Origin: Gilliamella sp. WF3-4
Lineage (GTDB): Bacteria; Pseudomonadota; Gammaproteobacteria; Enterobacterales; Orbaceae
Assembly (NCBI RefSeq): GCF_001690275.1
Contig: NZ_LZGW01000015.1
Coordinates: 1 to 64,000, forward strand
Length of the DNA: 64,000 bases
Direction: 5' to 3'
The first letter of the stretch is position 1, and every line of letters starts with the position of its first letter. The translations under genes and the position numbers were made by a program. The notes below the pieces were generated by a model. The model ran no database searches. It was not told the origin of the DNA and saw nothing but the letters and a program-made list of their open reading frames with translations. Below are positions 7,982 through 19,138 of the stretch, one piece after another.

Positions 7982-10216
7982 TTAATTAGGTAATATTAGT
8001 TTACCATCGTTTATTTGGATAACATCCTTACGATTTGGCAATTGGCTAATCGGTTTTAGATTTTTGTTTGTTACTTGTGGGGCATAGCCACTTTTACCAC
8101 CTCGAGTTTTTGTGCGCACAACTTGGCTTACAGGTAATGTTGCTTTGTTGGTTAAGTTAGCCCATAACCATTCAATGGCGTCTTCGCCATAATAATCAAT
8201 CGGTAATAAGGTATTGTCAAACGGTGGCCTACCATCTAAGTAACTAGCGTTTTCAACTTCAATATATCGCAGTTGTGACTGACTTCCTTCAACTAAACTA
8301 TTTAATGCCACATAAGGGCGCGATGTGTAGTTTGATAGTTGTTTAACATTATTACGTCCATGTATAATAAAGGTTTTTATGCCATGTAAGTTGCCAGAAG
8401 CGCTAACTTGTTTTATACCTTGCTCAACGCGTGGCTCTTGTGATTTTTTATAAATACAAATAGATCCTTTAGTACCATAATCAACTATCCCCTTCGTTTG
8501 AGAGCTAGAATAGAACTCTCGCCTTGGTGTATTGAGATCCTCGTTTTCAACAAGATCCAAAATAGTTGCATTCGGTCCATTCCATAGCGGTAAATGCCCG
8601 TTGGCCATTCCCCATATTTGCTGAAACGATATTTCCTCTAATGGTGCAACCTTACCTGTATAATTAATTGGATTTTGCTGAGTGCTTGCCACTGAAAAGT
8701 TACACATATTTTCGGTGACATCGTATTTACCATATGCGCTAATATATTGATAAGGCAGTCCGATAGATTCAGTATAGTAAAAATACGGTAGCTGGATATC
8801 CATTTCTGGTGTCCAACCATATTTGTGTAGTTTTTCTAGTGCTTCTTTGGGCGTGCCTGTGGTGAGTAATTTTGCTTTTTTAAGGGCGTTACAGCGTTCT
8901 TGTGAATAAAGAAAGTAATCGGCATACGGCACGTAAGAATCATTTTTATGTGCTTTTATTGCTGGGATTGCACATGGTATATATAATGCGCCATAAGCAC
9001 TGTAATTGGCAATGGATCTGGCTTGTAGTTTGTGTGATTTGCTATCGCCTATCTTGATCGAGACAGGGGTATTATCAAGTTTTGGTTGAATTTGTGGATT
9101 GACCGCAACAATACCATCAATCATATTTTGGTCATCTAATTCGCCGGCTTTTAATGCCGCTCCACCACCATCGCTTGCGCCATAGACTAAAACAAGGGTG
9201 TTATCTTTGTTAAAGATAGCTTGATCATTAGGTGAAAACATACTGTTGAGTTCATAAAAGGCAAATTCTATCGATTTTAATACATGCTCACCCCAGCGGG
9301 CTTCGGCATTTAGTTTTGAGTGCAACTGTTTTACCGCATAGCGATGCGGGTATTTTTTTATGTATTTTTCTTTATTATCAATTGAAGTATAAAATAAGAT
9401 ATTACCAGTTTGTACTTCTCCCCATACGGTAAAGCCAACTTTGTGTTCCATATCATAAATACCGTTGCCTAATCCTTTGTCATTATAGACCACTGCGCAG
9501 TTGTGACGAAGTCCCCATAATCCACGAATTTGGACATCTTTCGCATTTAATATCCCGTCCGAATCACTAGCTGGAACTGCAACAATGCAGGGCTTATGTT
9601 TATTAAAATCAATTGGGATTTGTAATAACATACCTACGCCATCATTTCTTTGTACGGCTGTTATTTCGGTGCCTGCAAATTTGCCGTCAAATAAAGGCGT
9701 TAATTCTTGCTTCCTAAAACCAAATAGTGATCCTTCCCCAATTTTAGTATCAATATAGCGATTTAGCTTGGCTTGACGGCGTTCTTGAAAGTGTGGTTTG
9801 GTCGGAATTTCAACGTCAGGCGTGATACTACTGGTTGATAATGGCGTAAAACCGAGCCCAGCAGTAACAAGATCGTTGCTATCGCCATCATAATACGCCA
9901 AGGTACTGCGAACTAGCCATTTAGGTTTTACTATTGTATTGTCAATTTTTTTTGTGTTATGGCTCTGAGCATCTACATTCTCATTTACTACTTTCTCATT
10001 TACTGCTGATTCCATGCTCGCAACGGTATTGCTTGAATCAGGAGTTGTTTTATTGTCAGTATTGGTGATTTTGCTAGTATTTTCTTGAACTGTGTTCGTT
10101 TTTGCGGTTTCGCCCAATGAAGTTGATTTTGTTGGTTTTCCTTGTGCAATTAATGGCATGGCGACAAGGGCAAAAAATACCAATTTGGCTAATGTTTTTA
10201 TTTTTTTCTGTTTCAT
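7982..10216 (-). CDS. Secreted 3-hydroxybutyrate-oligomer-hydrolase-like protein
   Basis: 744 residues from the ATG, MKQKKIKTLAKLVFF, which gives a clean signal peptide ending about LIAQGKP (a GTG seven codons earlier is the alternative). After a Thr/Asn/Ser-rich linker come blocks typical of D-(-)-3-hydroxybutyrate oligomer hydrolases: YDGDSNDLVTAGLGF, FAGTEITAV, WGLRHNCAVVYNDKGLG, RWGEHVLKSIEFAFYELN, and the nucleophile motif YGASDGGGAAL near residue 350. The family cleaves short poly-3-hydroxybutyrate chains, classically inside PHB-storing cells. Here the leader predicts export and no PHB gene is nearby, so the natural substrate may be another ester. Confidence 0.78.
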   Translation of the reverse strand: MKQKKIKTLAKLVFFALVAMPLIAQGKPTKSTSLGETAKTNTVQENTSKITNTDNKTTPDSSNTVASMESAVNEKVVNENVDAQSHNTKKIDNTIVKPKWLVRSTLAYYDGDSNDLVTAGLGFTPLSTSSITPDVEIPTKPHFQERRQAKLNRYIDTKIGEGSLFGFRKQELTPLFDGKFAGTEITAVQRNDGVGMLLQIPIDFNKHKPCIVAVPASDSDGILNAKDVQIRGLWGLRHNCAVVYNDKGLGNGIYDMEHKVGFTVWGEVQTGNILFYTSIDNKEKYIKKYPHRYAVKQLHSKLNAEARWGEHVLKSIEFAFYELNSMFSPNDQAIFNKDNTLVLVYGASDGGGAALKAGELDDQNMIDGIVAVNPQIQPKLDNTPVSIKIGDSKSHKLQARSIANYSAYGALYIPCAIPAIKAHKNDSYVPYADYFLYSQERCNALKKAKLLTTGTPKEALEKLHKYGWTPEMDIQLPYFYYTESIGLPYQYISAYGKYDVTENMCNFSVASTQQNPINYTGKVAPLEEISFQQIWGMANGHLPLWNGPNATILDLVENEDLNTPRREFYSSSQTKGIVDYGTKGSICIYKKSQEPRVEQGIKQVSASGNLHGIKTFIIHGRNNVKQLSNYTSRPYVALNSLVEGSQSQLRYIEVENASYLDGRPPFDNTLLPIDYYGEDAIEWLWANLTNKATLPVSQVVRTKTRGGKSGYAPQVTNKNLKPISQLPNRKDVIQINDGKLILPN

Positions 10217-10357
10217 TTTGAATTCCGTTGCAATCACGTTTTAGCAGATATAATTATTATGGTTTATTGCAAAAATTAGATGGTTATTTATTGATTAATT
10301 AATACACCTATTATGATAGTTTTAGTCTTTTACTATGTAATTATACACGAATTTTTG

Positions 10358-11260
10358 TTATTCGTTATTGAGTAAATTTAAATTACAAATTTTCCAAAAA
10401 GCGGCAATGATTTTTTCAGATAAGCGTCTTTTTTGCACACAAATCCCTACATCAAATGGCTCCATTAAATTGGTGGACCATTCTGTAATTCGTTCTCGGA
10501 CTCTTTCTGGACTGTTGTCCATCACGACTTTTGGCAATAAGGCGACACCACAACCTAAAGCAACCATCGATACAATCGCTTCATGCCCTGCGACAGTAGC
10601 ATAAATTTTGGGGTTGGTTATTTTCTTTTGTTTAAACCATAAATCAATGCGGTGACGGCTTGGGCCATGTTCTGGCAATATAAAAGGGATATTGTGCCAA
10701 TCAGGTTTTTTTTGATGCAATTTATCGCTAAATGAGCTATTTAGTTTGGGAATCAACAAAACCATGTCAATTTCACCAAATTTTAAAAACTCAATGCCCG
10801 TAGGTAGCTGTTTAGGTTTTCCTGCAATGGCTAAATCGGCGGCATTGGATTGTATTTTTCCAACCGCATCGGCGGCATCGCCCGTTGATAGTTTGATTTC
10901 AACTAATGGGTAGTGGATCCTAAAACGATCAAGTATTTCAGGCAAATGGCTGTAGGCTGCAGTAACAGAGCAAAATAGAGTTAACTCCCCAACTAATTGT
11001 TGTTCTGATTGATCTAAATCCTGCCGTACTTGTTGGTGTAAATTGATCACTTGCTGGGCAAAACGCTTTACTTTTTCCCCTTCATGAGTTATTTGTACTT
11101 GCCGATTATCACGAATAAACAGTGCATGGCCAAAGTGTTCTTCTAAACGTTGAATTTGTCTCGATAACGTTGATGGGCTGACATGCATGGCATTAGCTGT
11201 CATGCCAAAATGACAAGTTTCACACAAATGTAAATACAATTTTAGATCTCGAATATTCAT
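10358..11260 (-). CDS. ilvY: LysR-family regulator IlvY
   Basis: 300 residues with the N-terminal LysR helix-turn-helix (HFGMTANAMHVSPSTLSRQI) and long blocks close to E. coli IlvY: FCSVTAAYSHLPEILDRFR, KLSTGDAADAVGKIQ, ATVAGHEAIVSMVALGCG. IlvY activates ilvC (ketol-acid reductoisomerase) in response to acetohydroxy acids and is normally divergent from ilvC. Here the divergent neighbour is prfC, so the regulator is separated from its usual target. Confidence 0.9.
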   Translation of the reverse strand: MNIRDLKLYLHLCETCHFGMTANAMHVSPSTLSRQIQRLEEHFGHALFIRDNRQVQITHEGEKVKRFAQQVINLHQQVRQDLDQSEQQLVGELTLFCSVTAAYSHLPEILDRFRIHYPLVEIKLSTGDAADAVGKIQSNAADLAIAGKPKQLPTGIEFLKFGEIDMVLLIPKLNSSFSDKLHQKKPDWHNIPFILPEHGPSRHRIDLWFKQKKITNPKIYATVAGHEAIVSMVALGCGVALLPKVVMDNSPERVRERITEWSTNLMEPFDVGICVQKRRLSEKIIAAFWKICNLNLLNNE

Positions 11261-11466
11261 AACTAGTTCCGTTTTTATACTGAAAAGTTAGGTTTAGCCT
11301 GAAACTTTTTGGCAAAAAGACAAACAGCATTTAGCAATATTAAAGTCAAATATTATGCATAGATAAGGCAATAAGGCAAATAACAGCAATAATAACATCA
11401 ATGGCAAAATAGATAGATACCTGCTAAAATAAATGATTATTTTGTGTGGATTAAAAAGTTAATTTT

Positions 11467-13059
11467 ATGACAGAACAAGCGTATTTAGACGAAGTCAAAG
11501 CTCGTCGCACTTTTGCGATTATTTCTCATCCTGACGCGGGTAAAACAACGATTACCGAAAAGGTGCTATTATTTGGTCATGCTATACAAACTGCGGGTAC
11601 CGTAAAAGGTCGTGGTGCCAATGCTCAACATGCTAAATCTGACTGGATGGAGATGGAAAAGCAACGTGGTATCTCAATAACAACCTCGGTCATGCAATTC
11701 CCATATAATGACTGTTTAGTCAATTTACTTGATACCCCTGGACATGAGGATTTCTCAGAAGATACTTATCGCACGTTAACTGCGGTTGATAGTTGTTTGA
11801 TGGTGATTGATGCGGCAAAAGGGGTTGAGGATCGCACACGTAAATTAATGGAAGTGACAAGGCTACGCAATACACCAATTTTAACGTTTATGAATAAATT
11901 AGATCGTGATATTCGCGATCCTATGGAACTGCTTGACGAAGTTGAAAACGAGCTAAATATTATGTGCGCACCCATTACTTGGCCTATCGGTTGTGGCAAG
12001 TTATTTAAAGGAGTTTATCATATAGCGAAAGACGAGACTTACCTTTATCAAACAGGTCAAGGCCATACTATCCAAGAGATTCGAATTATTAAAGGGTTAA
12101 CTAACCCCGATTTGGATTTAGCTGTTGGCGATGATTTAGCGCAACAACTACGTGAAGAACTTGAATTAGTACAAGGCGCGTCAAATGAATTTGATCTAGA
12201 GGCCTTTTTATCAGGTGATTTAACGCCCGTTTTTTTTGGTACGGCATTAGGCAATTTTGGTGTTGATCATATGCTTGATGGTCTAACAGCATGGGCACCA
12301 ACGCCACAACCACGGCAAAGTGATAAGCGAGAAGTCAAATCTTCGGAAGAAAAATTCAGCGGTTTTGTGTTTAAAATTCAAGCCAATATGGATCCTAAGC
12401 ATCGTGACCGAGTTGCATTTATGCGTATTGTGTCAGGTAAATATGAAAAAGGCATGAAGTTACGCCATGTTCGTATTGCTAAAGATATTAATATTTCTGA
12501 CGCCTTAACGTTTATGGCTGGTGATCGTGAACATGTTGAAGAAGCCTATGCTGGCGATATTATTGGACTACACAATCATGGTACTATTCAAATCGGTGAT
12601 ACTTTTACTCAAGGGGAAGATTTGAAATTCACAGGTATCCCTAACTTTGCACCAGAATTGTTCCGCCGAATCCGCTTAAAAGATCCACTTAAACAAAAAC
12701 AGTTATTAAAAGGACTAGTGCAATTGTCTGAAGAAGGCGCTGTACAAGTATTTCGCCCACTAGCTAATAATGACTTAATTGTGGGCGCTGTTGGGGTTCT
12801 TCAGTTTGATGTGGTTGTTGCACGTTTAAAATCAGAATATAACGTTGAGGCGATTTACGAATCAGTTAATGTCACAACCGCTCGCTGGGTAGAGTGTAGT
12901 GATGTAAAAAAACTAGAAGAGTTTAAACGTAAATGCGAGCAGAACCTTGCTTTAGATGGCGGAGATAACCTTTCTTATATTGCGCCAAGCATGGTTAATT
13001 TGAATTTGACTCAAGAACGGTATCCTGATGTTAAATTTAGGAAAACTCGTGAGCATTAA
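11467..13059 (+). CDS. prfC: Peptide chain release factor 3
   Basis: 530 residues, family length. GTPase motifs: [13 protein letters not shown] (P-loop, about residues 20-32), [30 protein letters not shown]. Domain II and III blocks include [10 protein letters not shown] and [14 protein letters not shown]3 removes RF1/RF2 from the ribosome after termination, using GTP. Monocistronic in appearance, with about 200 bases to ilvY and 113 to ptrA. Confidence 0.97.
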   Translation: MTEQAYLDEVKARRTFAIISHPDAGKTTITEKVLLFGHAIQTAGTVKGRGANAQHAKSDWMEMEKQRGISITTSVMQFPYNDCLVNLLDTPGHEDFSEDTYRTLTAVDSCLMVIDAAKGVEDRTRKLMEVTRLRNTPILTFMNKLDRDIRDPMELLDEVENELNIMCAPITWPIGCGKLFKGVYHIAKDETYLYQTGQGHTIQEIRIIKGLTNPDLDLAVGDDLAQQLREELELVQGASNEFDLEAFLSGDLTPVFFGTALGNFGVDHMLDGLTAWAPTPQPRQSDKREVKSSEEKFSGFVFKIQANMDPKHRDRVAFMRIVSGKYEKGMKLRHVRIAKDINISDALTFMAGDREHVEEAYAGDIIGLHNHGTIQIGDTFTQGEDLKFTGIPNFAPELFRRIRLKDPLKQKQLLKGLVQLSEEGAVQVFRPLANNDLIVGAVGVLQFDVVVARLKSEYNVEAIYESVNVTTARWVECSDVKKLEEFKRKCEQNLALDGGDNLSYIAPSMVNLNLTQERYPDVKFRKTREH

Positions 13060-13172
13060 TTTAGTCATCTACCAAATCACAGAGTTTATCAAGATGCTGT
13101 AGTATTATTGATAAATTTGTTGTTTTTATTTTTTGTTATTGCTATTAAAACTGAGTTGAGCGAGCAGAAATT

Positions 13173-16070
13173 ATGATTTATAAGAATAGAAGAAAATTAG
13201 TTAATTTTATTATTAGTGGATTTATTGGGGCTTTACTTACCACTTCATATTCATCTTTTGCCATCGAAAACAAGCTTGCTAAACCAGTTTTGTTAGAAAA
13301 GGTACAACAAAGTGAGCGTGACAAGCGTCAATATGAAGTTATTGAACTGGCGAATAAAATGCGCGTTTTATTGGTTTCAGATCCTAAAGCGGTTAAATCG
13401 TTGGCGTCATTAGCATTACCGGTTGGTTCGTTGCAAGATCCCAAAGATCAGCAAGGTTTAGCTCATTATACTGAACATATGGTATTAATGGGATCGAAAA
13501 AATACCCTGAACCAGCGAGTTTTTCGCAGTTTTTAAGCCGTCATGCTGGTAGTTATAATGCTAGCACTGCTGCGCATCGTACTGCGTTTTATTTTGAGGT
13601 CGAAAATAGCGCATTTGAAACAGCATTAGACCATTTGGCTAATGCTATTGCTCAGCCAAATTTAGATCCTAAATTTGCCGATAAAGAACGTAATGCGGTA
13701 AATGCAGAACTGACCATGGCGAGATCAAATGATGGTTTTCGTATTGGACAAATTGATTCGGAAACTATTAATCAAAACCACCCAGCTTCTCAATTTTCGG
13801 GCGGTAATTTACAGACATTGAGTGACAAAGAAAGCAGTAAACTACAAGATGCTTTAGTTAATTTCCATCAAGGCTATTATTCTGCCAACATTATGGTAGG
13901 GGTAATTTATAGTAATCAGTCTATTAATAAATTGGCAAAGTTAGCAGAAAGCACTTTTGGTCAAATTGTTAATAAAAATATTGATGCACCTAAAATTGAT
14001 AAGCAAGCGCTGACCGCTGAGACATTAGGTAAACAAATTACGATGGTACCAGCGCAACCCAAAAAATTGTTATTATTGCAATTCCCCATTGAAAATAATG
14101 TGGCTAAGTTTGCTGACAAGAGTGATGAATATATTGGCTATTTAATTGGTAACCGTAGCAAAAATACATTAGTTGATCAGCTTCAAAAGCAAGGTTTGAT
14201 TGAGAGCATTCAAGCGTCAAGTAATCCAATTAAATATGGCAATAGTGGGTTATTTAGTATTTACGTTAATTTAACAGAAGATGGTCTTGCCCAAAAAGAT
14301 AAGGTTATTGCAGCTATTTTTAATTATTTACAATTAATTCAACACGAAGGGCTTTCTGACGCTTATTATAAAGAAATGCAAAAAGTGCTAGCGTTAGAGT
14401 TTAAATATCAAAATGTTGAACGTGATATGTCTTATGTGGAATGGCTGTCTGATCAAATGTTGTTATACCCTATTAAAAATGTGTTGAATTCTGATTATGT
14501 TGCTACGCATTTTGACAAAACAACGGTAGTTAATCGTTTAAAAAGTTTCACCGTTAATAATGCAAGGGTTTGGGTTATTTCTCCTAATCAATTGACGAAT
14601 AAGACCGCTTATTTTGTTGATGCCCCGTATAAAATTGATAATATTACTAATGAAGAAAAAGTAAATTGGCTAAATTTAAGTAAAAGTTTTTCGTTTAGCT
14701 TGCCTGAACTCAACCCTTATATTCCAGATGATTTTACGATTTTGAGCCAAAACAGCAATCAATCACAACCAGCGGGATTCAGCAAGCGTGGAAACCATTT
14801 CCATTTCGTTAGTCAGTATTTTCGTCAAGAACCGAAAGCTGAAATTGTAGTTTCGTTACGAAATAATGAAGCTTTTATTGATGCGAAATCCAAAGTAGCG
14901 TTTGATTTACTCGATTACATTGTTAGCCGTCAATTAGCGCAATTACAATTTCAAGCAAGTATTGCTGGTATAGCCTTATCTACGGGTAGCGATGATGGTT
15001 TGATGATTACGGCTAGTGGCTTTAATCAACACTTACCTGAAATGATATTAGCGATACTTAATAGTTATCGCCAAATAACGATTGATGAACAAAGCTTAGC
15101 TTTAGCCAAGTCATGGTATTTGCAAAAACTTGATGCAGCGGAACATACAAATAGTTACCAATTAGCTGTTAATCCTGTGAGTGCATTATCTTCTGTTCCT
15201 CATTATTATGAGCGAAGTGTCAGGCGTCAAATCACAGAAGATATGAGTATTAATGATATTTTAGCTTATCGTGATAATCTAATGACTAATTCTGTACCTT
15301 ATATGCTAAGTTTGGGAAATTTATCTAATGAGAATTCATTAGATCTTTATCATGCTATTCAAAAAATGCTTGCACGCAAAGCTGAATTTACCCCAATGAA
15401 AAGCATCAAAATTAAATCACCTTTATTGGCACAAATTACTCAGCAGGCTAAAAGTACTGATAACGCCTTGATGATGAGCTATATCCCAACGAATTATGAT
15501 CGTATTACAAGTAGTATGTTAAGTTATACACTTTATAAAATAATCTCACCATGGTTCTTCGATCAGTTGCGAACTAATGAGCAACTTGGTTATGCTGTAT
15601 TTACAACACCAATTACGGTTGGGGATTCTGCGGGGATGAGTTTTATTATCCAAAGTAATCAATATGATCCAGCTTATTTGCTTAAGCGTTATCAAGAATT
15701 TTACCCAATTATGTTAAGTAAGTTAGAAGCTTTATCAGAAAATGATATTGAGCAATACAAAAAGGCGATACTTGAGGAGCTGACAATGCCACCTCAAACA
15801 TTGGATGAAGAATTAAGCCGTTATATGCCAGATTATCGTTTATCACGTTTTGCCTTTGATTCACGCAGTAAAAAAATAGCGAAGGTAAAAAACATCAATA
15901 AACAAGATTTGATCGATTTTTATCGTTATTCAATAATCAATCAAAAAGGTTTAGTGCTTGCTTCGCAAGTGCTTGGTAAGCGTTCAGATGATGTTAAACA
16001 GCCTAGTGCAATTTCAGAATTTACTGAATTTGAAAATGCATCAGCACTACAAGATATTTTATTAAAATAA
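13173..16070 (+). CDS. ptrA: Protease III (pitrilysin), M16 family
   Basis: 965 residues, against 962 in E. coli PtrA. A signal peptide ends about YSSFA (residue 30), so it is periplasmic. The inverted zinc motif is HYTEH at residues 98-102 in GLAHYTEHMVLMGSKKYPE, with the third ligand expected in NAVNAELTMARSN. The C-terminal half has the R-Y type substrate block, QLRTNEQLGYAVFTTP. Degrades small peptides such as insulin-like chains. In enterobacteria ptrA lies in recBCD; here it stands alone. Confidence 0.93.
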   Translation: MIYKNRRKLVNFIISGFIGALLTTSYSSFAIENKLAKPVLLEKVQQSERDKRQYEVIELANKMRVLLVSDPKAVKSLASLALPVGSLQDPKDQQGLAHYTEHMVLMGSKKYPEPASFSQFLSRHAGSYNASTAAHRTAFYFEVENSAFETALDHLANAIAQPNLDPKFADKERNAVNAELTMARSNDGFRIGQIDSETINQNHPASQFSGGNLQTLSDKESSKLQDALVNFHQGYYSANIMVGVIYSNQSINKLAKLAESTFGQIVNKNIDAPKIDKQALTAETLGKQITMVPAQPKKLLLLQFPIENNVAKFADKSDEYIGYLIGNRSKNTLVDQLQKQGLIESIQASSNPIKYGNSGLFSIYVNLTEDGLAQKDKVIAAIFNYLQLIQHEGLSDAYYKEMQKVLALEFKYQNVERDMSYVEWLSDQMLLYPIKNVLNSDYVATHFDKTTVVNRLKSFTVNNARVWVISPNQLTNKTAYFVDAPYKIDNITNEEKVNWLNLSKSFSFSLPELNPYIPDDFTILSQNSNQSQPAGFSKRGNHFHFVSQYFRQEPKAEIVVSLRNNEAFIDAKSKVAFDLLDYIVSRQLAQLQFQASIAGIALSTGSDDGLMITASGFNQHLPEMILAILNSYRQITIDEQSLALAKSWYLQKLDAAEHTNSYQLAVNPVSALSSVPHYYERSVRRQITEDMSINDILAYRDNLMTNSVPYMLSLGNLSNENSLDLYHAIQKMLARKAEFTPMKSIKIKSPLLAQITQQAKSTDNALMMSYIPTNYDRITSSMLSYTLYKIISPWFFDQLRTNEQLGYAVFTTPITVGDSAGMSFIIQSNQYDPAYLLKRYQEFYPIMLSKLEALSENDIEQYKKAILEELTMPPQTLDEELSRYMPDYRLSRFAFDSRSKKIAKVKNINKQDLIDFYRYSIINQKGLVLASQVLGKRSDDVKQPSAISEFTEFENASALQDILLK

Positions 16071-16170
16071 TATACTAAAATGTATATATTACCTGAAATA
16101 TTTTTATAGAAAATTGGCAATGTAACTACCTTATGATACACTGCCAAAATTCGAATAATTTGAGTTAATT

Positions 16171-17043
16171 ATGGTGAATGGAACAGTCGATTATTTGGCT
16201 ATAGGACAGCGGTTACGTGCTTATCGCATTGCTGCTTCGCTTAAAGCTGAAGATGTAGCTCAAAGCCTGAAAATATCAAGAGCAGCGGTTTATCGTTTAG
16301 AAAAAGGCGAAATCGTTAAAATTGAGACATTAGCTCGTTTAGCCCTATTGTTGGATACTTCTTTAGCCAGTTTACTTGGTATAGATACTGAATATTACTC
16401 TAGTGGTGAAGGTTTTTTTGAGCGAATGCGTCAGCTAGAAGAGCAATCAACCCACATCTATTCCCATTTTGATCCATTTTCTTTTTTATTAACTTCTCCA
16501 AACTATCTATCTCATTTAGCCATGATGCTTGAAGAATCAAGTGAATCGGCTGAGATGAAAAAATACGCAGTCATTTTATCAATTTTAAAAGATCGTAAAA
16601 CACAGTTTTACCAATCAGTTCCTAAAGTAATTAATTTGATTAGTTTGCGGAATATAGAGCGGTTTTTGCACCTTGGCTTAGTAGGCGATTTAACCATTTC
16701 GCCGGGTAAAAAATCTGAAAGAATGTTGTTGGCACGCAAAGAGATTTACCATTTAATTGAACTATTAGAACAACAATCTTATGTGCCAACTATTGCAATT
16801 ACGCAACAAGCAATTCCATCGATTGCTTTCCAAATTTTTTATCAAAGCGAGATTCCAATTTCGCTAGCAATTAGCCCATTTCGATTAGGTGAGTTACCAA
16901 ATGTAACAACGGGCATTGCATCGATTACCTCATCGCCTGACGCAATTAAACGTTATCGTTCATTATTTGATAAACTATGGCAAAATAGCGCTAAAGAGCA
17001 ACAAGCCATTGATTTGCTAAAAGCAACGTTAGATAAATTTTAA
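16171..17043 (+). CDS. XRE-family transcriptional regulator
   Basis: 290 residues. The N-terminal lambda-repressor-type helix-turn-helix spans about residues 12-62 (RLRAYRIAASLKAEDVAQSL, SRAAVYRLEKGEIVKIETLA). The remaining ~220 residues form a domain I cannot name, ending in an alternating hydrophobic region (YVPTIAITQQAIPSIAFQ) that may bind a ligand. It directly precedes aroA (21 bases) in the place where serC usually sits, but the two need not be functionally linked. Confidence 0.85.
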   Translation: MVNGTVDYLAIGQRLRAYRIAASLKAEDVAQSLKISRAAVYRLEKGEIVKIETLARLALLLDTSLASLLGIDTEYYSSGEGFFERMRQLEEQSTHIYSHFDPFSFLLTSPNYLSHLAMMLEESSESAEMKKYAVILSILKDRKTQFYQSVPKVINLISLRNIERFLHLGLVGDLTISPGKKSERMLLARKEIYHLIELLEQQSYVPTIAITQQAIPSIAFQIFYQSEIPISLAISPFRLGELPNVTTGIASITSSPDAIKRYRSLFDKLWQNSAKEQQAIDLLKATLDKF

Positions 17044-17064
17044 AGAATATTAAAGAGAGTCATT

Positions 17065-18342
17065 ATGTTATCCTTAACATTACAACCCATAAAAAGATTT
17101 AATGGCACCATTAACTTGCCAGGATCAAAAAGTGTTTCTAATCGAGCACTATTACTATCCGCTTTGAGCCAAGGCGATACTCGCTTAACAAATTTACTCG
17201 ATAGTGACGATGTTCGTTACATGCTTGATGCATTGACGGCTCTCGGTGTGAAATATCAATTATCCCATGATCGTACTATTTGTGATATTGAAGGTGTAGG
17301 CGGCAAACTATGCTCTTCACATGCATTAGAACTATTTTTAGGTAATGCAGGCACAGCAATGCGTCCTTTAGCAGCTGCGCTATGCCTTGGCCACAATAAC
17401 ATTGTATTAACTGGCGAGCCACGTATGAAAGAGCGCCCAATTGGTCATTTAGTGGATGCATTGCGTCAAGGAGGGGCTAAAATTGACTATCTTGAAAATG
17501 ATGGTTACCCTCCGTTACATATTCATGGTGGTTTCATCGGAGGAAAAATTCAAGTTGATGGTTCTGTATCAAGCCAATTTCTAACAGCACTATTAATGGC
17601 TGCGCCATTAGCTGAACAAGATACCGAGATAACTATTATTGGTGATTTGGTATCTAAACCTTATATCGATATTACTTTAAAAATGATGGCGATATTTGGC
17701 GTTACAGTGGTTAATCAAAACTACCAAACTTTCATGATTAAAGCGAAGCAAAGTTACCAATCCCCGAAAAATTACTTGGTTGAAGGCGACGCTTCTTCTG
17801 CATCTTATTTTCTAGCCGCAGCCGCCATTAAAGGTGGCACTGTAAGAGTAACAGGGATAGGTAAAAAAAGTTTACAAGGAGATACACAATTCGCTCATGT
17901 TTTAGAAAAAATGGGTGCTAAAGTGACTTGGGCTGATGATTATATAGAATGTTCGCATGGTCAATTAAATGGTATTGATATGGATATGAATCATATTCCT
18001 GATGCGGCAATGACGATTGCAACCACCGCTTTATTCGCTAAAGGGAAAACCACTATTCGTAATATTTATAATTGGCGAGTTAAAGAAACTGATCGTTTAT
18101 ACGCTATGGCAACAGAATTACGTAAAGTCGGAGCAACGGTTGAAGAGGGTAGAGATTATATTACTATTGAGCCACCGGCAAAATTAGCCCACGCTGAAAT
18201 TGAAACTTATAATGATCACCGCATTGCCATGTGTTTTTCACTTGTTTCGCTATCCGATACACCTGTGACAATTTTGGATCCTAAATGCACCATGAAAACA
18301 TTTCCAGATTACTTTGAACAATTTAAAAGATTAAGTGAATAA
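17065..18342 (+). CDS. aroA: 3-phosphoshikimate 1-carboxyvinyltransferase (EPSP synthase)
   Basis: 425 residues, family length. Signatures: [18 protein letters not shown] (binding Lys and Ser-Asn-Arg), [34 protein letters not shown] and [12 protein letters not shown]. Sixth step of the shikimate pathway, joining PEP to shikimate 3-phosphate. The start has AAAGAGAG upstream. Four bases separate its stop from cmk, indicating coupled expression. serC, its usual partner, is absent here. Confidence 0.97.
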   Translation: MLSLTLQPIKRFNGTINLPGSKSVSNRALLLSALSQGDTRLTNLLDSDDVRYMLDALTALGVKYQLSHDRTICDIEGVGGKLCSSHALELFLGNAGTAMRPLAAALCLGHNNIVLTGEPRMKERPIGHLVDALRQGGAKIDYLENDGYPPLHIHGGFIGGKIQVDGSVSSQFLTALLMAAPLAEQDTEITIIGDLVSKPYIDITLKMMAIFGVTVVNQNYQTFMIKAKQSYQSPKNYLVEGDASSASYFLAAAAIKGGTVRVTGIGKKSLQGDTQFAHVLEKMGAKVTWADDYIECSHGQLNGIDMDMNHIPDAAMTIATTALFAKGKTTIRNIYNWRVKETDRLYAMATELRKVGATVEEGRDYITIEPPAKLAHAEIETYNDHRIAMCFSLVSLSDTPVTILDPKCTMKTFPDYFEQFKRLSE

Positions 18343-18346
18343 TAGT

Positions 18347-19027
18347 ATGAATAACACTATCCCAGTTATAGCCGTTGATGGACCCAGTGGAGTAGGAAAG
18401 GGCACACTGTGCCAAGCGTTAGCGAATCATTTTAATTGGCACCTTTTAGACTCGGGGGCAATTTATCGTGTACTGGCATTATCGGCGTTGGAAAAAAATA
18501 TTGCACTAGATGATGAGAATCAGTTAGCTAACTTAGCATTAAATTTACCTTTATCTTTTGACACAAGTGATATTGAAGTTAAAGTGCGATTAAATGGGAT
18601 TGATGTGTCTAAAAATATTCGCACAGAGCAAACAGGCGGGGCAGCATCAAAAGTGGCTTCGCTTAATCAAGTTAGAGTTGCGTTATTACAACGTCAGCGT
18701 GATTTTAGACAGGCTCCAGGATTGATTGCTGATGGTCGAGATATGGGTACGGTTGTTTTTGCTGATGCGCCAGTCAAAATCTTTCTTGATGCAAGCGCCC
18801 AGTCTCGTGCAGAAAGAAGGATGAAACAGTTGCAAGATAAGCAGAATCATGCTAAATTTGCCAACATTTTGCAGGAAATAACTGCACGTGATGAACGCGA
18901 TCGTAATCGAGCCATTGCGCCGTTAAAACCTGCTGTTGATGCGCTAATAATTGATACCACATCACTGTCTATTCAAGATGTTTTTAATCAATCTATTACG
19001 TATATAAACGAAAAACTTGCGCTGTAA
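18347..19027 (+). CDS. cmk: Cytidylate kinase
   Basis: 226 residues. The P-loop [13 protein letters not shown] lies near residue 9; the NMP-binding [11 protein letters not shown] and the [19 protein letters not shown] segment are typical, with the [20 protein letters not shown]. Phosphorylates CMP and dCMP. I chose the ATG at 18347 over an upstream in-frame GTG that would overlap aroA. It stands between aroA and rpsA as in E. coli. Confidence 0.96.
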   Translation: MNNTIPVIAVDGPSGVGKGTLCQALANHFNWHLLDSGAIYRVLALSALEKNIALDDENQLANLALNLPLSFDTSDIEVKVRLNGIDVSKNIRTEQTGGAASKVASLNQVRVALLQRQRDFRQAPGLIADGRDMGTVVFADAPVKIFLDASAQSRAERRMKQLQDKQNHAKFANILQEITARDERDRNRAIAPLKPAVDALIIDTTSLSIQDVFNQSITYINEKLAL

Positions 19028-19138
19028 GCTAACTTACGGCGTGAACTAAGCTCCATTATATGGATGAGTGGAGTATCGTAAACAACCCCACAAGACATGA
19101 TGTAATGTGGACGTTAATATTAATTTAAGTATATAAAT
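19028..19138 (+). promoter_or_regulatory. rpsA leader with hairpins and no Shine-Dalgarno
   Basis: The 111 bases before rpsA contain CTCCAT (19051-19056) able to pair with a later GTGGAG, leaving a GGA near the loop, and a second CCACA/TGTGG pairing further on. No Shine-Dalgarno stands before the ATG. In E. coli the rpsA leader is likewise weak in SD, folds into hairpins displaying GGA, and is repressed by S1 itself; the same autogenous control is inferred here. Confidence 0.5.
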
